Shown in pieces: positions 20,679-32,417 of a stretch of 64,000 bases of DNA; the stretch's first letter is position 1, and each line of letters starts with the position of its first letter. The notes under the pieces are model-generated. The model ran no database searches. It was not told the DNA's origin and was given only the letters and a program-made list of their open reading frames with translations. The position numbers and the translations under genes were made by a program. The stretch comes from Zea mays (lineage: Eukaryota > Streptophyta > Magnoliopsida > Poales > Poaceae): positions 13,516,850-13,580,849 of the forward strand of contig NC_050102.1 in assembly GCF_902167145.1 (NCBI RefSeq), in the 5' to 3' direction.

Positions 20679-23019
20679 CTACAAGGTTAGTCACAATTGT
20701 CTTAGGGACCCAAATGCAAGTTTTATCACCCTTGCATTTTGCCCCTAACTTCCTAGCAATCACCTTTCTATCCTTTCTACAAATTGCAAAAGAAGCATTC
20801 AAAGCATGATATATTGTAGAAGGCTCATTAACTTTCCTAGGAATATTAACAACATTTCTCCTAGGCATATTATGAACAACATTCCTTCTACCAACATTTT
20901 TATCATGCACATATGAAGAACTAGAGGCAAACATAGCATGAGAAAAATCATCGTAAGCATTATAACTCCTATCAGCATATCTAGTTTGTCTCCTATCATG
21001 ATATAAAAAGGCATGATTCTTTTTAGCACTAGTAGCCATAGGGGCCTTCCCTTTCTCCTTGGCGGAGATGGGAGCCTTATGGCTTGTCAAGTTCTTGGCT
21101 TCCCTTTTGTAGCCAAGTCCATCCTTAATTGAGGGATGTCTACCAATCGTATAGGCATCCCTTGCAAATTTTAGCTTATCAAATTCGCTTTTGCTAGCCT
21201 TAAGTTGAGCATTAAGACTAGCCACTTCATCATTCAATTTAGAAATTGAAACTAGATGTTTACTACAAGCATCAACATTAAGATCTTTACACCTAGTGCA
21301 CGTTTCAACAATTTCTACACAAGATGTTGATTTACTAGCTACTTCTAGTTTAGCATTTAAGTCATCATTAACATTCTTTAAAGTAGCAATGTTTTCATGA
21401 CAAGAAGATAATTCACTAGAAAGCACTTCATTTCTTTTAACTTCTAAAGCATAGGATTTTTGTGCCTCTACAAACTTATCATGTTCATCATACAACAAAT
21501 CCTCTTGCTTTTCTAAAAGCCTATCCTTTTCATTCAAGGCATCAATCAATTCATTGATTTTATCAATTTTATTTCTATCCAATCCCTTGAACAAACTAGA
21601 GTAATCTATTTCATCATCACTAGACTCATCGTCACTAGAAGAATCATAAGTGACATCATTACGAGTGATTACCTTCTTCTCTCTTGCCATGAGGCAAGTG
21701 TGACGCTCGTTGGGGAAGAGGGATGACTTGTTGAATGCAGTGGCGGCGAGTCCCTCATTGTCGGAGTCAGACGAGGAGCAGTCCGAATCCCACTCCTTGC
21801 CAAGATGAGCCTCGCCCTTTGCCTTCTTATAATTCTTCTTCTTCTCCCTCTTGTTCCCTTGGTCCTGATCACTATCATTGTCGGGACAGTTAGCAATAAA
21901 ATGACCAAGCTTACCGCATTTGAAGCACGAACGCTTCCCCTTGGCTTTGGTCTCGCTTGGCTGTCCCTTGCGACCTTTAAGCGCCGTCTTGAATCTTTTG
22001 ATGATGAGGGCCATCTCTTCATCATTAAGTCCGGCTGCCACAATTTGTGCCACCCTGCTAGGTAGCGCCTCCTTGCTTCTTGTTGCCTTGAGAGCAAGGG
22101 GTTGAGGCTCGTTGATCGGTCCATTCAAGGCGTCGTCCACGTATCTTGCCTCCTTGATCATCATTCGCCCGCTTACGAATTTTCCGAGTACCTCCTCGGG
22201 CGTCATCTTCGTGTACCTGGGATTCTCACGATTATTGTTCACGAGATGAGGATCAAGAACGGTAAATGACCTTAGCATTAGGCGGACGACGTCGTGATCC
22301 GTCCATCGCGTGCTTCCGTAGCTCCTTATTTTGTTGATAAGGATCTTGAGCCGGTTGTATGTTTGCGTCGGCTCCTCGCCCCTTATCATCGCGAATCGTC
22401 CGAGCTCGCCCTCCACCAACTCCATCTTGGTGAGTAAGGTGACATCATTCCCCTCATGAGAGATCTTGAGGGTGTCCCAAATCTGCTTGGCATTGTCCAA
22501 GCCGCTCAGCTTGTGATACTCGTCCCTGCACAAAGAGGCTAGCAACACAGTAGTAGCTTGTGCATTTTTATGGATCTGTTCATTAATAAACGAAGGACTA
22601 TCCGAGCTATCAAATTTCATTCCATTTTCCACAATCTCCCAAATGCTTGGATGGAGAGAAAATAGGTGTGTACGCATTTTGTGACTCCAAAATCCGTAGT
22701 CCTCTCCATCAAAGTGTGGAGGCTTGCCAAGTGGAATGGGGAGCAAATGAGCATTTGAGCTGTGCGGAATGCGCGAATAATCAAAAGAAAAGTTTGAGTT
22801 AACCGTCTTTTGTTTGTCGTAGTCGTCGTCCTTGTGGGAAGAAGTAGACTCGTCGCTGTCGTAGTAGACGATCTCCTTGATACGTCTTGTCTTCTTCTTC
22901 TTCCCATCTTTACGTCTGTGGCCCGAGCCAGAGTCGTTGGATTTGTCATCTTTTGGCTCGTTGACGAAGGACTCCTTTTCCTTGTCGTTGATCACGATTC
23001 CCTTCCCCTTAGGATCCAT
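20641..23019 (-). CDS. gag: gag of element D (Sirevirus-type)
   Basis: An intact 792-residue frame, strongly similar to gag of element A. It has the N-terminal MDPKGKGIVI start, Copia gag domain, CCHC zinc knuckle (CFKCGKLGHFIANC near residue 366), acidic serine-rich segment and a long coiled-coil C-terminal extension ending WVPKSQA. The ATG is preceded by the PBS and there is no competing upstream start. It would provide the capsid and RNA-binding protein. The C-terminal region around residues 670-740 is the most changed relative to A. Confidence 0.93.
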   Translation of the reverse strand: MDPKGKGIVINDKEKESFVNEPKDDKSNDSGSGHRRKDGKKKKTRRIKEIVYYDSDESTSSHKDDDYDKQKTVNSNFSFDYSRIPHSSNAHLLPIPLGKPPHFDGEDYGFWSHKMRTHLFSLHPSIWEIVENGMKFDSSDSPSFINEQIHKNAQATTVLLASLCRDEYHKLSGLDNAKQIWDTLKISHEGNDVTLLTKMELVEGELGRFAMIRGEEPTQTYNRLKILINKIRSYGSTRWTDHDVVRLMLRSFTVLDPHLVNNNRENPRYTKMTPEEVLGKFVSGRMMIKEARYVDDALNGPINEPQPLALKATRSKEALPSRVAQIVAAGLNDEEMALIIKRFKTALKGRKGQPSETKAKGKRSCFKCGKLGHFIANCPDNDSDQDQGNKREKKKNYKKAKGEAHLGKEWDSDCSSSDSDNEGLAATAFNKSSLFPNERHTCLMAREKKVITRNDVTYDSSSDDESSDDEIDYSSLFKGLDRNKIDKINELIDALNEKDRLLEKQEDLLYDEHDKFVEAQKSYALEVKRNEVLSSELSSCHENIATLKNVNDDLNAKLEVASKSTSCVEIVETCTRCKDLNVDACSKHLVSISKLNDEVASLNAQLKASKSEFDKLKFARDAYTIGRHPSIKDGLGYKREAKNLTSHKAPISAKEKGKAPMATSAKKNHAFLYHDRRQTRYADRSYNAYDDFSHAMFASSSSYVHDKNVGRRNVVHNMPRRNVVNIPRKVNEPSTIYHALNASFAICRKDRKVIARKLGAKCKGDKTCIWVPKTIVTNLVGPNKSWVPKSQA

Positions 23020-23055
23020 CTCTTCGGGCGGTTAGTCCCTTTCTTGAAGAGAACG

Positions 23056-23067
23056 GCTTTGATACCA
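23056..23067 (-). other. Primer-binding site of element D
   Basis: Minus strand TGGTATCAAAGC, one mismatch from the initiator tRNA-Met complement seen in element A. It lies two bases inside the 5' LTR. Confidence 0.85.
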
Positions 23068-23069
23068 AT

Positions 23070-24283
23070 TGAGAGCACCTAGAGGGGGGGGTGAATAGGT
23101 GATCCTGTAAAACTTAAGCTTATAGCCACAAAAACTTGTTAAGTGTTAGCACAATAAATGCTAAGTGGCTAGAAAGGAGTCTCAACAAAACACAATACCA
23201 CAAGAGATCAATCACAGAGATGACACAGTGGTTTATCCCGTGGTTCGGCCAAGACCAACGCTTGCCTACTCCACGTTGTGGCGTCCCAACGGACGAGGGT
23301 TGCAATCAACCCCTCTCAGGCGGTCCAAAGACCCACTTGAATACCACGGTGTTTTGCTTGCTTTTTCTCAATCCCGTTTGCGAGGAATCTCCACAACTTG
23401 GAGCCTCTCGCCCTTACAATTGAAGTTCACAAAGAACACAGAGCAAAGGGGGAATGAGCAACGCACACAAGACTTCAAAAGATCAGAGCAACAACACGCA
23501 CACAAGTCGCAACAAGAGCTCGCAACACAACTCAAAGAGTTCGCAACTCAACAAGAGCTCTAGATGCTATCACAATGAAACGAATGCGTGAGATCGATGT
23601 CTTGGTGCTTAGGAATGTTGTAGGAATGCTTGGTGTCCTCCTCCATGCGCCTAGGGGTCCCTTTTATAGCCCCAAGGCAGCTAGGAGCTGTTGAGAACAA
23701 ATCCAGAAGGCCATCCTTGCCTTCTGTCGTCGGGCGCACCGGACACTGTCCGGTGCCCGATTTCCTTCCTTAAACAGCGCAGTCGACCGTTGCAGATCTG
23801 GGAGCCGTTGGCGCACCGGACATGTCCGGTGCACACCGGACAGTCCGGTGCCCCCTTCCGACCGTTGGCTTGGCCCCGTGTCGCGCGCAGATCGCGCGGC
23901 CGACCGTTGGCCCGGCCGACCGTTGGCTCACCGGACAGTCCGGTGAATTTTAGCCGTACGTCGCCAGTCAATTCCCGAGAGCGGCCAGTTCGACCGAGGC
24001 AGCCTGGCGCACCGGACACTGTCTGGTGCACCACCGGACACTGTCCGGTGCCCCAGACCGAAAGGCTGTACACAGCCAACTCTCCTCTTTTCTTCTTCTT
24101 CCTGTTTCTGATACTTAGACAAGTATATTAGTACACAAAACCAATGTACTAAGACTTAGAAACGTACCTTTGCTCTTGATTTGCACTTTATTCATCCATG
24201 GCATAAATTCACATTTAAGCACTTGAGTTGGCACTCAATCACCAAAATACTTAGAAATGGCCCAGGGGCACATTTCCCTTTCA
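23070..24283 (-). repeat. 5' LTR of element D
   Basis: 1,214 bp, with the minus-strand TATA box TATAAAAG at 23661-23668. It carries six palindromes (one with a C-to-T change near 24024) against nine in the 3' LTR. Its outer end is followed by the TSD CTTGG. Confidence 0.96.
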
Positions 24284-24288
24284 CTTGG

Positions 24289-24987
24289 TCCCGATGGTTA
24301 ACTCAACGGACGTGACCCGTTTTAGTTCTAATCGAACTGTCAGTCCCAACACCGCCGAGTGTCGTACTGGTCCTGACCAATTCATCATCTTGCTTTCCTA
24401 ATTTTCTGAGTGTTCTAGCGTAGCTCCGTAGTCGACCAGGTCTTCTCCTTGCAGGTCGTCTTCCTCCATGGGTGTCGGTACGTCGTTGGAGGTGTCCTGG
24501 TGTAGTGCGAACGGTTCGGCCTTAGGGATCGGACGGTCCGTGTCATCCGCGCATGGTCCGGCCTTTATAGCCGGACTGTCTGCCGTACATGCAGAGAGGT
24601 GCACAGTTGTTGTTTAATTTTCCGCCTTTGTGGCCATTTGCTTTTTCTCAACGGCCTTTGGTCTCCATTTCTTCTGTGGTGGCGGGTACTGTGGATGTGT
24701 GTCATTGAATATCTTTTCTACCTCTTTTCCTGGTTCTCCTTTGCTCTTAGGCGCTGTAATTTTCGCTTTTGTGATTGTGTCAATCCCGATGGGCACCATC
24801 GGGGCCTGGAGTATTTTGGATCGGTTGTTTTGTTGACAGCTGTGTCTGCTTTTTTGCTTGTGTTGGTCGATTCACCAATCATCGGTCCTTCGACATCTGT
24901 CGTTCCTATTTTGATGACATCTCCTTTTATCGTCCTATTGGAGGTTGTAGCTGTATGCCCCTTGTCGGATTAATCGGTCCTTGCGTC
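24289..24987 (-). pseudogene. gag: C-terminal part of gag of element C
   Basis: Minus-strand coding remnant ending at the stop 24398. Near 24760-24810 one frame reads PRWCPSGLTQSQKRKLQRLR, a motif I recognise from plant gag-only Gypsy elements. The frame changes near 24730-24745 and then reads KEVEKIFNDTHPQYPPPQ. An in-frame TAA lies at 24614-24616. The tail, with the acidic block MEEDDLQGEDLVDYG, ends at 24398. Several GGAC-n-GTCC motifs are embedded. 24289-24397 is noncoding. Confidence 0.7.
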
Positions 24988-25618
24988 TGTGGGGGATAGA
25001 TATCCCCCGGGTCCACTAAAAGAGTAAAAGACCTCACGAAAGGCCCAAGGGCCCAATAAATCGTAAGGTCATTCTTTCGTGGGCCTGGGGAGGAACAACC
25101 AGCAAAGCAGATCGACATGGGGCTGGATTGGTGCAAACCCGGACGGCCCACAACGTCGAGCGAGCGACCACAACAGAGATCCGACTTTCCCGCGCTGGAG
25201 CCCTCATGCAACGGAGCCATGCGAGGATAAGTCGGCAGAACTACAAGGAGATAAACTCAAACAGTTCACTATCTTTTAGCTACACGTTGTTATCATATCC
25301 ACGTGTATTGCCCCACGGTCGAGTATATAAGGCCTAGGGGGCACCCCTTCAGAACGATCGACCCTATTTTACTTAGCCACCCACTTCAACTCTCTGCATT
25401 CTCAATTCAGAGAGTTCTCTTGTAACCACATTCACCCAGCATACTCACCAGGACGTAGGGTGTTACGCATCTCTAAGCGGCCCGAACCTGTAAACATTGT
25501 CCATTGTCCCTCGTGCATCTGGCACGAACCATTTTGCTACAGTTGTCGACACCGTCCTACTCCTAAAAACACCTTGAGGGGCAACCCCGGGTGTGCGGTC
25601 GGACCCAAAACACCGACA
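24988..25618 (+). repeat. 5' LTR of element E
   Basis: 631 bp, TGTGGGGGAT...AACACCGACA. TATA box TATATAAG at 25324-25331, with a likely transcription start about 30 bases on. The first 17 bases contain an inverted repeat GGGGGATA/TATCCCCC. Confidence 0.95.
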
Positions 25619-25620
25619 GC

Positions 25621-25638
25621 TGGCGCGCCAAGTAGGGG
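25621..25638 (+). other. Primer-binding site of element E
   Basis: TGGCGCGCCAAGTAGGGG starts two bases after the LTR. Leading TGG is complementary to a tRNA CCA end. I do not assign the tRNA. Confidence 0.7.
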
Positions 25639-25664
25639 GTGTGTCGACGATCCAAGCTAGCTCA

Positions 25665-28490
25665 ATGGCCGTCACCTTCCACAACAAGATCACCCTCCGT
25701 CTCGGATCCGTATTCTGCTTCGGAACAATCTCATCCGTAGTAGATGAAGAGGGAACTCTACACCGCATTGCGGATCCGTCGGAAAAGAAGTCTCCTCCAA
25801 CAAACTCCGAAAATGCCGGAGAAGCGCAACCTCCAGCTCTCCAGAAAAACATCGTCTCCGGAAAGTCAGGGGCCGAGGGCCCGCTGACCCGGAGAACTCC
25901 ACTGTCTACCTCCCCGACAAAAGAATGGACACAGATCGCGAGGAAGAAGGAAACCAAGGGGAAGCAAGTTGTTCTTTCCGTTCCTCCGCCCTCAAAGGAG
26001 AACGGAAAGAAGGTCGCCACGACAGCAGCACCATTCTATCCCGACGTCCTCTTCATCGGGAGAGCGGAGTCGCCCACCGTCTCCGACGACGAGCCGACCG
26101 TACCCGGAGAAGAACCGCCTCAACGAGAATCCCGCCGACGGAGGAACCGGCGCAGGAACGTTCGACGACATCACGCGGCCGGAGAACGGGATCCGGAGCA
26201 ACCTGTCTCGCGAGACGAGGTCTCAGAGATAGGAGAAACTCCGGAAGAACGCGTCTTCAGAGAACGAAGGAACTCCCGACGACGTGATCGCCGTCGGGCT
26301 CAGGAACAAGCCGAGCAAGATGCAAGGCAACGCCGGGAAAATCCATTCTTTGGGCGCAACCTGAACCCCGACTTCGCCCGAGCCATGAACACACCGAGCG
26401 AAGTCAGAGGAGTACTAGCTCAGATAGCTGATGGACTCCCTCGGACTCCTGACGCCGAGGGCTACCGATGACTGTTCACCTAGGCAGCCAACCATCTTCT
26501 ACCGCTTGCTCACCCACCGAACGATCTACGACACGCCATCAACAGTCACCGAGATGCGCGAAGCTCCATCAATGCTTCACGTGAACGGCGACATGAGAAC
26601 GAGATCCGTCGCCGGGAGGAGTACGACAGGGATCATGGCATCCCAGCTTGGAGCTAGGCCACCAGAACTGAGTCGGCAACAGCCTCAACTAGCGGTACTA
26701 CCCGGGGACGGTCGAGGAACCACAACAACTACTCCCCTCCCCGGGACAGACATCATCCCCGACGACAGGAGGACACCTGCGGATTGTCTGCTCTTACTCC
26801 GCGCCTTAGGGCCATCCAATGGCCTCCCAACTTCAAGGTATCCAATGTCGATAAATATGAACCTAAGCAGGATCCAGGGGGTTGGCTAGCCATCTACACC
26901 ACCGCTGCTCGAGCTGCCGGGGCGTCCGAAGACGTGATGACCGCGTACTTACCCATTGTCCTTGGGCAAGACGCGCTGCAATGGCTGCGACATCTACCCC
27001 AACATTGCATCGACGACTGGGGCGACTTCAGTCGATGCTTCACCGCCAATTTCTAGTCCCTCTCCGACAAACCGGCGCAACCATGGGACCTCAAATCCAT
27101 CTAGCGCTGGGGGGACGAAACTCTCCGGTCATACCTCAAAAGGTTCCAGACCATGAGAAATCGTATCCCCGAGGTCACGGAGGCGGCCGTGATCGAGGAC
27201 TTCTACAGAGGATCCAACGACTCGGCTTTCGTCCGAGCCATATTACAAAAGGCGCCGACTACCTCCGAGGAGCTGTTCCGGGAAGCCGACCTCTACATCA
27301 CCGCCGACGAGCGGGCCCAGGACCTCATCGGAGGAGCAAAGCCCGCACCGGCAGCACCACGACGCGACGCGAACCAGCAACCCGACAAACGGTGGGAGAA
27401 GAGGCCTCACGAAGAAGTGCACGCCGCCGGACCACCTGCCTCTCGCGCCCGAGGAGGACCTCGCGGAGGCGAGCGCACGCTGGACGACATCCTCGACGCC
27501 CAGTGCCCATACCACAAGGACATGCGCCACACTCTTCGTAACTGCCGGGACTTCAAGCACTCCGTCGGGCACGGCCGACCCTTCCAACCTCTACCTCCTC
27601 CTCCGCCGAGGGGAGGACCAAATGAACCACGACAACCCCATCAGCAAGAGGAGGGAGGAGGAGGAGCTTTCCCGCGCGTTGACAGGGAGGTCAACGTCAT
27701 CTTCGGCGGGCACGGGTCGCAGGAGAACAAAAGACAACAAAAGCTCAACGACCGCCAGATACTGGTGGCAACCATCGGTCCTCCCGCTCCATACCGGTGG
27801 TCGGAGCACCCGATCACTTTCACTCGGGAGGATCAATGGCTCAACTTCGACCATCCAGGCAAATACCCGCTCCTCGTCGATCCGGTGATCCGAGAGAGCC
27901 GGGTGAAGAAGGTGCTAGTGGACGAGGGGAGCAGCATCAACGTCACCTTCCCCCGGACACTCCAAGGCTTGGGAGTTCAACTCAAAGAGCTCCATGAGTC
28001 GGACACTCCTTTCTTCGGCATCGTGCCGACGGAAGGGGAATACCCGCTGGGCCACATCTACATGCCTGTCACCTTCGGAACTCCGGAGAACTACAGAACC
28101 GAGTTCCTGAGGTTCGAAGTGGCGAACTTCGACTGCGGGTACAACGCCATCATCGGGAGACCGGGATTGGCCAAATTCATGGCCATTCCACATTACACGT
28201 ACATGATACTGAAGATGCCAGGACCGCAAGGAATCATAACTGTGTGCGCCGACTTCCAAGGCGCCGCAGAATGTTTCCGAGTGGCCATCCAAGCAGCCCT
28301 CACCACCAAGCCGTCGACGGTCTCTTCAACACAGGCGAACTCTAAGCCTAAGGAGGACCTTGCAGTACCGGCAAATGAAGCTCAGGCCGCGACCTCTATG
28401 CGGCCGACTGAAGAAACTAAGAGGATCAACCTGGGGTTCGCTGATGAACGCAAGACCGCCATCATCAGCTCTAGCCTGGGCGACAAATAG
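25665..28490 (+). pseudogene. gag: gag-protease of element E, six in-frame stops
   Basis: One frame runs from ATG 25665 to TAG 28488-28490. After a low-complexity charged N-terminal half, the gag core is at 26800-27330 (WPPNFKVSNVDKYEP, GWLAIYTTAARAAG, DALQWLRHLP), followed by a short Cys/His knuckle-like block (CPYHKDMRHTLRNC) near 27500 and retropepsin near 27900-28200 (VLVDEGSSIN; YNAIIGRPGL). The active site reads DEG at 27921-27929 where Tat elements usually have D-G-G, so activity is doubtful. Stops are TGA 26469 and TAG at 26481, 26655, 27054, 27102 and 28488. Frame is otherwise continuous. Confidence 0.88.
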
Positions 28491-31400
28491 GAAAGCGCGC
28501 TCGTCCAGTTTCTGCAAGATAACCGAGACGTATTCGCATGGCAACCTGCGGATATGCCGGGAGTCCCAAGAGAACTGGCCGAGCACAAACTGAAGGTCTA
28601 TCCCCAGGCGAGGCCGATCCGGCAAAAACTACGTCGTTTCACGCCCGACAAGAGAGAGGCCATTCGTGCCGAGTTAGCCCGCTTGGTCGTGGCTGGATTC
28701 ATTAGAGAAGTGTTACATCCCGAGTGGTTAGCCAACCCTGTTCTTGTACTCAAAAAGAATAAAGTGGATTGGCGCATGTGCGTCGACTATACTGATCTCA
28801 ACAAACACTGTCCGAAGGATCCCTTCGGGCTCCCGAGGATAGATCAGGTGGTGGACTCCACCGCTGGATGTTCTGTGCTGTCTTTCCTGGATTTCTATTC
28901 CGGATACCACCAGATTAGTTTGGTAAAGGAAGACGAAGAAAAAACAGCGTTCATTACTCCGTTTGGTGCTTTCTGTTATACCTCCATGCCGTTCGGCCTC
29001 AAAAACGCTGGAGCGACTTATCAGAAAGCCATTCAAACATGCTTAGCCGACCACTGGGGCAAGCGTGTGGAGGCCTACGTAGATGATGTGGTAATCAAAA
29101 CAGAGAACTCGGAGAACTTCATCGAAGACTTACAGCTGGTTTTCAACAGTTTGAGACGGTATAGATGGAAGCTTAATCCCGAAAAGTGTGTTTTCGGGGT
29201 ACCAGCAGGAAAGCTACTCGGGTTTATTGTCAGCCACCGGGGAATTGAGGCTAATCCGGATAAGATTGAAGCTATCATGAAGATGGAAGCACCTCGATCA
29301 CAAAAGAAGGTTCAGCGGCTTACTGGATGTATGGCAGCTCTGAGTAGATTTATATCCAGGCTGGGGGAAAAAGGTTTACCATTTTACAAGCTACTCAAGA
29401 AGGTGGATAAGTTTCAGTGGACTTCAGAGGCACAGGAGGCTCTAGATGCACTGAAGAAATTCTTGACAACACCACCAGTACTGAAGCCACCCCGACGAGC
29501 TACGCCAACTCAACCAGCTGAAGATCTATTACTGTATATCTCTTGCACGACTCACGTGGTAAGCACCGTGTTGGTAGTCGAGCGAGCAGAAGAAGGACAT
29601 GCCTATCCAGTGCAACATCTTGTTTACTTCATCAGTGAAGTTCTGGGCCCCTCAAAGAAAAAATATCCTCAAGTTCAGAAGCTATTATATGCAGTACTTC
29701 TAACTGCCCGCAAACTACGTCACTACTTTGATGACCACAAAGTCATAGTAGTCACTGGTTTTCCGATAGGGGATATTCTTCACAACAAGGAAGCCATTGG
29801 CCGAATAGCCAAGTGGGCTTGCGAGCTGGGATCTCATGACATCGAGTTCCGACCTCGCACTGCCATCAAAACTCAAGCACTAGTTGATTTCGTATCAGAG
29901 TGGACTGAACAGCAAGTACCAGATAACCCAGAGACTGCAGAAGTGTGGCGAATGTATTTTGATGGCTCGCTGAAGCTGCAGGGAGCAGGAGCAGGAAGTC
30001 TCTTCACCGCACCTGGAGGCGAGCACTTCAAATATGCCCTCCAGTTGCTGTTTCCGGCCTCCAACAATGCAGCCGAGTATGAAGCTCTGATCCACGGATT
30101 GAACATCGCCATATCATTGGGCATCAAGAGATTGATGGTGTACGGAGACTCTCTGGTAGTCATTAGCCAGATAAACAAAGAGTGGGATTGTTCAAGTGAT
30201 TCAATGGGAAAATACTGCACTGCCGTCCGAAAACTGGAAGATAAATTTGAGGGCCTGGAATTTCATCATGTAGAAAGAGATCGAAACACAGCAGCCGATA
30301 TACTGTCCAAGCTAGGATCCAGTCGAACTCAGGTCCCACCTGGAGTCTTTGTGCAAGAAATACTACAGCCGAGCATCTCAATGGATCAAACAGAAGAGTG
30401 TAATATTATAGATAAACCTGAGTCGGACTCTGATGACTGGAGAAGGCCAATCATCAAGTATATAAAGAATGAAGAGGAACCAGATGACAAGAATTCAGCC
30501 GAGCGCATTTCCAGATAGTCGACTCACTACACACTCATTGGGGAGACATTGTACAGAAGGGGTGCATCAGGCGTCCTCATGAAGTGCATTCTCTCATCTA
30601 TGGGGAAGCGACTTCTGGAGGAGGTCCATGCTGGGCAATGTGGAATACATGCAGCATCCAGAACACTAGTCGGGAAGGTCTTCAGGTCAGGATTCTATTG
30701 GCCAACAGCGAAGAGTGATGTAGCCGAGTTAGTTCAGAGGTGCGAAGCTTGCCAATACTTGTCAAAACAACAACATCTGCCAGCACAGCAACTGCAGACC
30801 ATACCAGTAACTTGGCCTTTCGCATGCTGGGGACTGGATATGATTGGACCTTTCAAGAAAGCTCAAGGAGGATACACTCATGTATTGGTAGCAATCGACA
30901 AATTCACTAAATGGATAGAGTTCAAGCCCATTGCTTCTTTAACCTCAGCTAAGGCCGTGGAATTAATACAAGACATAATATTCAGATTCGGGATACCAAA
31001 CAACATCATAACTGACCTAGGATCCAACTTCACAAGTTCAGAGTTCTTCGACTTCTACGAGCAAAAAAGCATTCATATCAAGTATGCATCTGTAGCACAT
31101 CCAAGAGCCAACGGGCAACGGGATGATACTGGAGGCACTCAGGAAAAAGGTCTTCGATAAGAATGAAAAATTCACAGGAAAGTGGATAAGGGAATTGCCT
31201 TATGTCGTTTGGAGCCTAAGAACCCAACCTAGTCGAGCTCTGCATGGAAACACTCCTTTCTTCATGGTCTATGGGTCAGAGGCAGTGCTACCCGCCGATC
31301 TCAAGTTCGGGGCGCCAAGGTTGATCTTCGAAAACATAGCAGAAGTCGAGGCCACCAGGCTGGAGGACATTGATATACTTGAGGAAGAACGGCTGAATGC

Positions 31401-31662
31401 GGTAATCCAATCAGCACGGTACCAGCAGACTCTAAGGCGCTATCACGACAAGGCTGTGCGATAGCGATCCTTCTCAGTAGGAGATCTCGTCCTCCGCCGG
31501 ATTCTAACGGGGGAGGGACGACACAAGTTATCGCCCTTATGGGAAGGACCCTTCATAGTAGCAGAAGTCACTCGGTCCGGATCATATCGTCTCACTCAGA
31601 TGGATGGCACAGAAGTCGGGAACTCCTGGAACATAGAACACCTCAGGAAGTTTTATCCCTAG
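28491..31662 (+). pseudogene. pol: pol of element E: RT, RNase H, second RNase H, integrase; broken
   Basis: Continues the gag frame after TAG 28488. Reverse transcriptase has YVDD at 29076-29087; connection/RNase H follows (about 29500-29870). A second RNase H starts near 29952 (YFDGS, AEYEAL, YGDSLVV, ADILSKL), the dual arrangement known in Tat elements. Integrase follows: zinc region (GIHAASRTL, CEACQ), Asp at 30837-30839 and Asp at 31014-31016. Breaks: TAG 30516-30518, a frame change with loss of the short block carrying the catalytic Glu near 31112-31120, and TAG 31462-31464. The C-terminal domain ends at TAG 31660-31662. No chromodomain is seen, as expected for Tat. Confidence 0.9.
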
Positions 31663-31772
31663 CTGTATTTCAAAAGCTATCGGGACGACGATGTACTCTG
31701 TAAAATGGAAATATGTCATCAATAAAAAAGGGGTTTCAAAGATACTCAGTTTGTTCACGATTGACTTGCATT

Positions 31773-32220
31773 CTTACTTAACTCGGGGTGACCACTATAC
31801 CCTGCTAACGGAGCAATCGGCTTAAGTCGGCAACGACTTAAGGCGGTGCAACATGCTCACGCTTACTTAACTCGGGGTGACCACTATACCCTGCTAACGG
31901 AGCAATCGGCTTAAGTCGGCAACGACTTAAGGCGGTGCAACATGCTCACGCTTACTTAACTCGGGGTGACCACTATACCCTGCTAACGGAGCAATCGGCT
32001 TAAGTCGGCAATGACTTAAGGCAGTGCAACATGCTCACGCTTACTTAACTCGGGGTGACCACTATGCCCTGCTAACGGAGCAATCGGCTAAAGTCAACAG
32101 CGACTTAAGCCGGTGCAACATGCTCACGCCTACGCAATTCAGGGTGACCACTACGCCCTATTAACAAAAGCAATCGACTTAAGTCAGCAGCGACTTAAGG
32201 CGATTTGACGTGATTACAAC
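31773..32220 (+). repeat. 89-bp tandem repeat array in element E
   Basis: Units start at 31773, 31862, 31951, 32040 and 32129, exactly 89 bp apart, each opening with a variant of 'cttacttaactcggggtg'. The first three are nearly identical and the fourth and fifth diverge; traces of a sixth follow to about 32260. The array lies between the pol stop and the end of the antisense gene. 31663-31772 and 32261-32417 contain nothing else that I recognise. Confidence 0.95.
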
Positions 32221-32417
32221 TACTCATATAAGGATGACTTCTATATCCCACAAACAAATTTCAAAACCATCGCGCATCATTTTACTACTGCAAATTTACA
32301 AACTGATGAATTCCGAAACAATACGAGAATAACAATGTCGTTTAAGTACTAAAATGACGTCCTCTAACAAATGTCTGACCATGCTAACCGCACGCTCAAA
32401 GCACGCAAAATGTTTCT

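Larger units (their letters stand above)
15364..24283 (-). mobile_element. Element D: complete Sirevirus-type Copia retrotransposon (Opie/Ji-like)
   Basis: 8,920 bp with a perfect 5-bp TSD CTTGG (15359-15363 and 24284-24288). Order on the minus strand is 5' LTR, PBS, gag, pol, multi-PPT region, 3' LTR. It is closely related to element A throughout. The LTRs differ by about seven substitutions and by palindrome number, so it inserted recently. Gag is intact and pol has a single stop codon, so this copy is nearly coding-competent. It inserted into the 3' part of element C. Confidence 0.96.

Noticed and set aside
25463..26020. 185-codon minus-strand frame over the LTR/gag border of element E
   Set aside because: Opposite to a clear gag frame, crosses the PBS, no domain recognised.
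28488..28490. Amber codon between protease and reverse transcriptase of E as programmed readthrough
   Set aside because: Seven further nonsense codons and a deletion occur in the same gene, so simple decay is more likely.
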